A DNA stretch of 13,716 nucleotides. Origin: Peptostreptococcaceae bacterium oral taxon 113 str. W5053 (GTDB lineage: Bacteria > Bacillota > Clostridia > Tissierellales > Peptoniphilaceae). Positions 13,251 to 13,716 of the stretch are shown one piece after another. The notes under the pieces were generated by a model. The model worked only from the letters and a program-made list of their open reading frames with translations, did not search any database and was not told the DNA's origin. A program made the translations under genes and the position numbers. Position 1 is the first letter of the stretch, and every line of letters begins with the position of its first letter. Location of the stretch: the NCBI GenBank assembly GCA_000467935.1, contig KI259800.1, positions 1-13,716 of the forward strand, read 5' to 3'.

Positions 13251-13279
13251 ATTGTAACATACGAAGAGGGATTCATCGA
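13251..13279 (-). promoter_or_regulatory. Possible helicase promoter (extended -10)
   Basis: On the minus strand, TGTTACAAT gives an extended -10 (TG-n-TACAAT, 13259-13251) about 25 bases before the helicase start, with only a weak -35 (TCGATG). The 13280-13440 stretch to the right shows no gene or clear signal. Confidence 0.4.
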
Positions 13280-13441
13280 ATAAAGATAGAGAATATAAGC
13301 TTTAAGCTGCACAAAGCAAGGCTTGGAGCAATCCGAAGGGCGCTTTATATGGATTTGCGCGGAAGGATGACGGAGAAAACTTCCGAAAGGGTTCAGAGAA
13401 AAGAACTGTAAAAACAGACACAAAAAGGGATCAACCGATAA

Positions 13442-13477
13442 AAAAAAGTGAAGCGATGTGTTTCGCTTCACTTTTTT
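13442..13477. terminator. Bidirectional terminator before the right-edge gene
   Basis: AAAAAAGTGAAGCGA (13442-13456) pairs with TCGCTTCACTTTTTT (13463-13477) around a six-base loop. On the minus strand it lies 16 bases after the stop codon of the partial gene and ends that transcript. Confidence 0.88.
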
Positions 13478-13493
13478 GTCTTGCGGGGGTTGA

Positions 13494-13716
13494 TTATTTT
13501 TTAAACTCCGCAGCATATTTCCAGGTATTGCCTACTACGGAGAAGGTGGTTTCCACGCCGTCCACTTTAATCTTTTTGGCGGTCACGCCTGCGGGAATCG
13601 GTTGATAAACCCAAAGAAGACCTCTGGAAGAAATTTCCGCGCCTCCTTTAAAAAGCTTTGCCACATAATTGCCCTTGGCGTTCTTTTCAATCTTTAAGGT
13701 ATCCGCACCGTTTAAA
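13494..13716 (-). CDS. 3' end of an unidentified protein gene, truncated by the window edge
   Basis: A minus-strand frame is open from the right edge to a TAA at 13496-13494, giving about 73 C-terminal residues. It reads LNGADTLKIEKNAKGNYVAK, continues through GLLWVYQPIPAGVTAKKIKV and ends WKYAAEFKK. The alternating hydrophobic and polar pattern with many G, T and V residues suggests a beta-rich domain, as in secreted or surface proteins. A terminator directly downstream supports a real gene end. The start, full length and family cannot be seen here. Confidence 0.75.
   Translation of the reverse strand, partial: LNGADTLKIEKNAKGNYVAKLFKGGAEISSRGLLWVYQPIPAGVTAKKIKVDGVETTFSVVGNTWKYAAEFKK

Overview
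The window looks like chromosomal DNA of a Bacillota (Gram-positive type) anaerobe. A Tissierellia/Peptoniphilaceae-like or clostridial relative fits best. This rests on separate alpha and beta glycyl-tRNA synthetase genes followed directly by a PpsR-type PPDK regulator, a lipoprotein thioredoxin-fold protein, strong AAGGAGG-type ribosome binding sites and AT-rich intergenic DNA. I cannot name the genus from sequence alone. The + strand is rich in G and T through most of the window whichever strand is coding, so the + strand is probably the leading replication strand.

Layout. Positions 1-222 hold a likely structured leader RNA with a possible kissing-loop fold. The operon glyQ (223-1086), glyS (1079-3157) and ppsR (3162-3968) follows and ends in a terminator. 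A relBE-type toxin-antitoxin pair (4192-4684) has its own promoter, a palindromic operator candidate and a terminator, and lies between two near-identical 35-bp direct repeats. gpsA (4840-5868) has its own promoter. It shares a bidirectional terminator with a convergent gene for a TlpA/ResA-like thioredoxin lipoprotein (5910-6563, minus).

The most interesting part is 6570-9136. It is AT-rich, and its first 2 kb lacks the G/T strand bias of the rest. It has a good promoter and a tiny peptide gene (6786-6908) whose product carries the YxxPxLxxxG motif known from lasso-peptide and other RRE-recognised RiPP leaders. A perfect 12-bp hairpin follows, then a fused ABC exporter (7033-8616), translationally coupled micro-ORFs and a small polytopic membrane protein (8693-9136) that could be an immunity protein. 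The peptide reading frame breaks at a GGGG run. Loss of one G would extend it to 59 residues. No maturation enzymes are visible, so this is either a minimal or decaying RiPP/bacteriocin locus, or one whose enzymes lie elsewhere.

The right part holds a small two-TM protein (9243-9452, minus), an NSS-family sodium-coupled amino-acid transporter (9752-11125), another small two-TM protein (11185-11370, minus), a compact UvrD/Rep-type helicase (11438-13225, minus), and the 3' end of an unidentified gene entering from the right edge (13494-13716, minus). Five strong stem-loop terminators separate these units, and four of them read in both directions.
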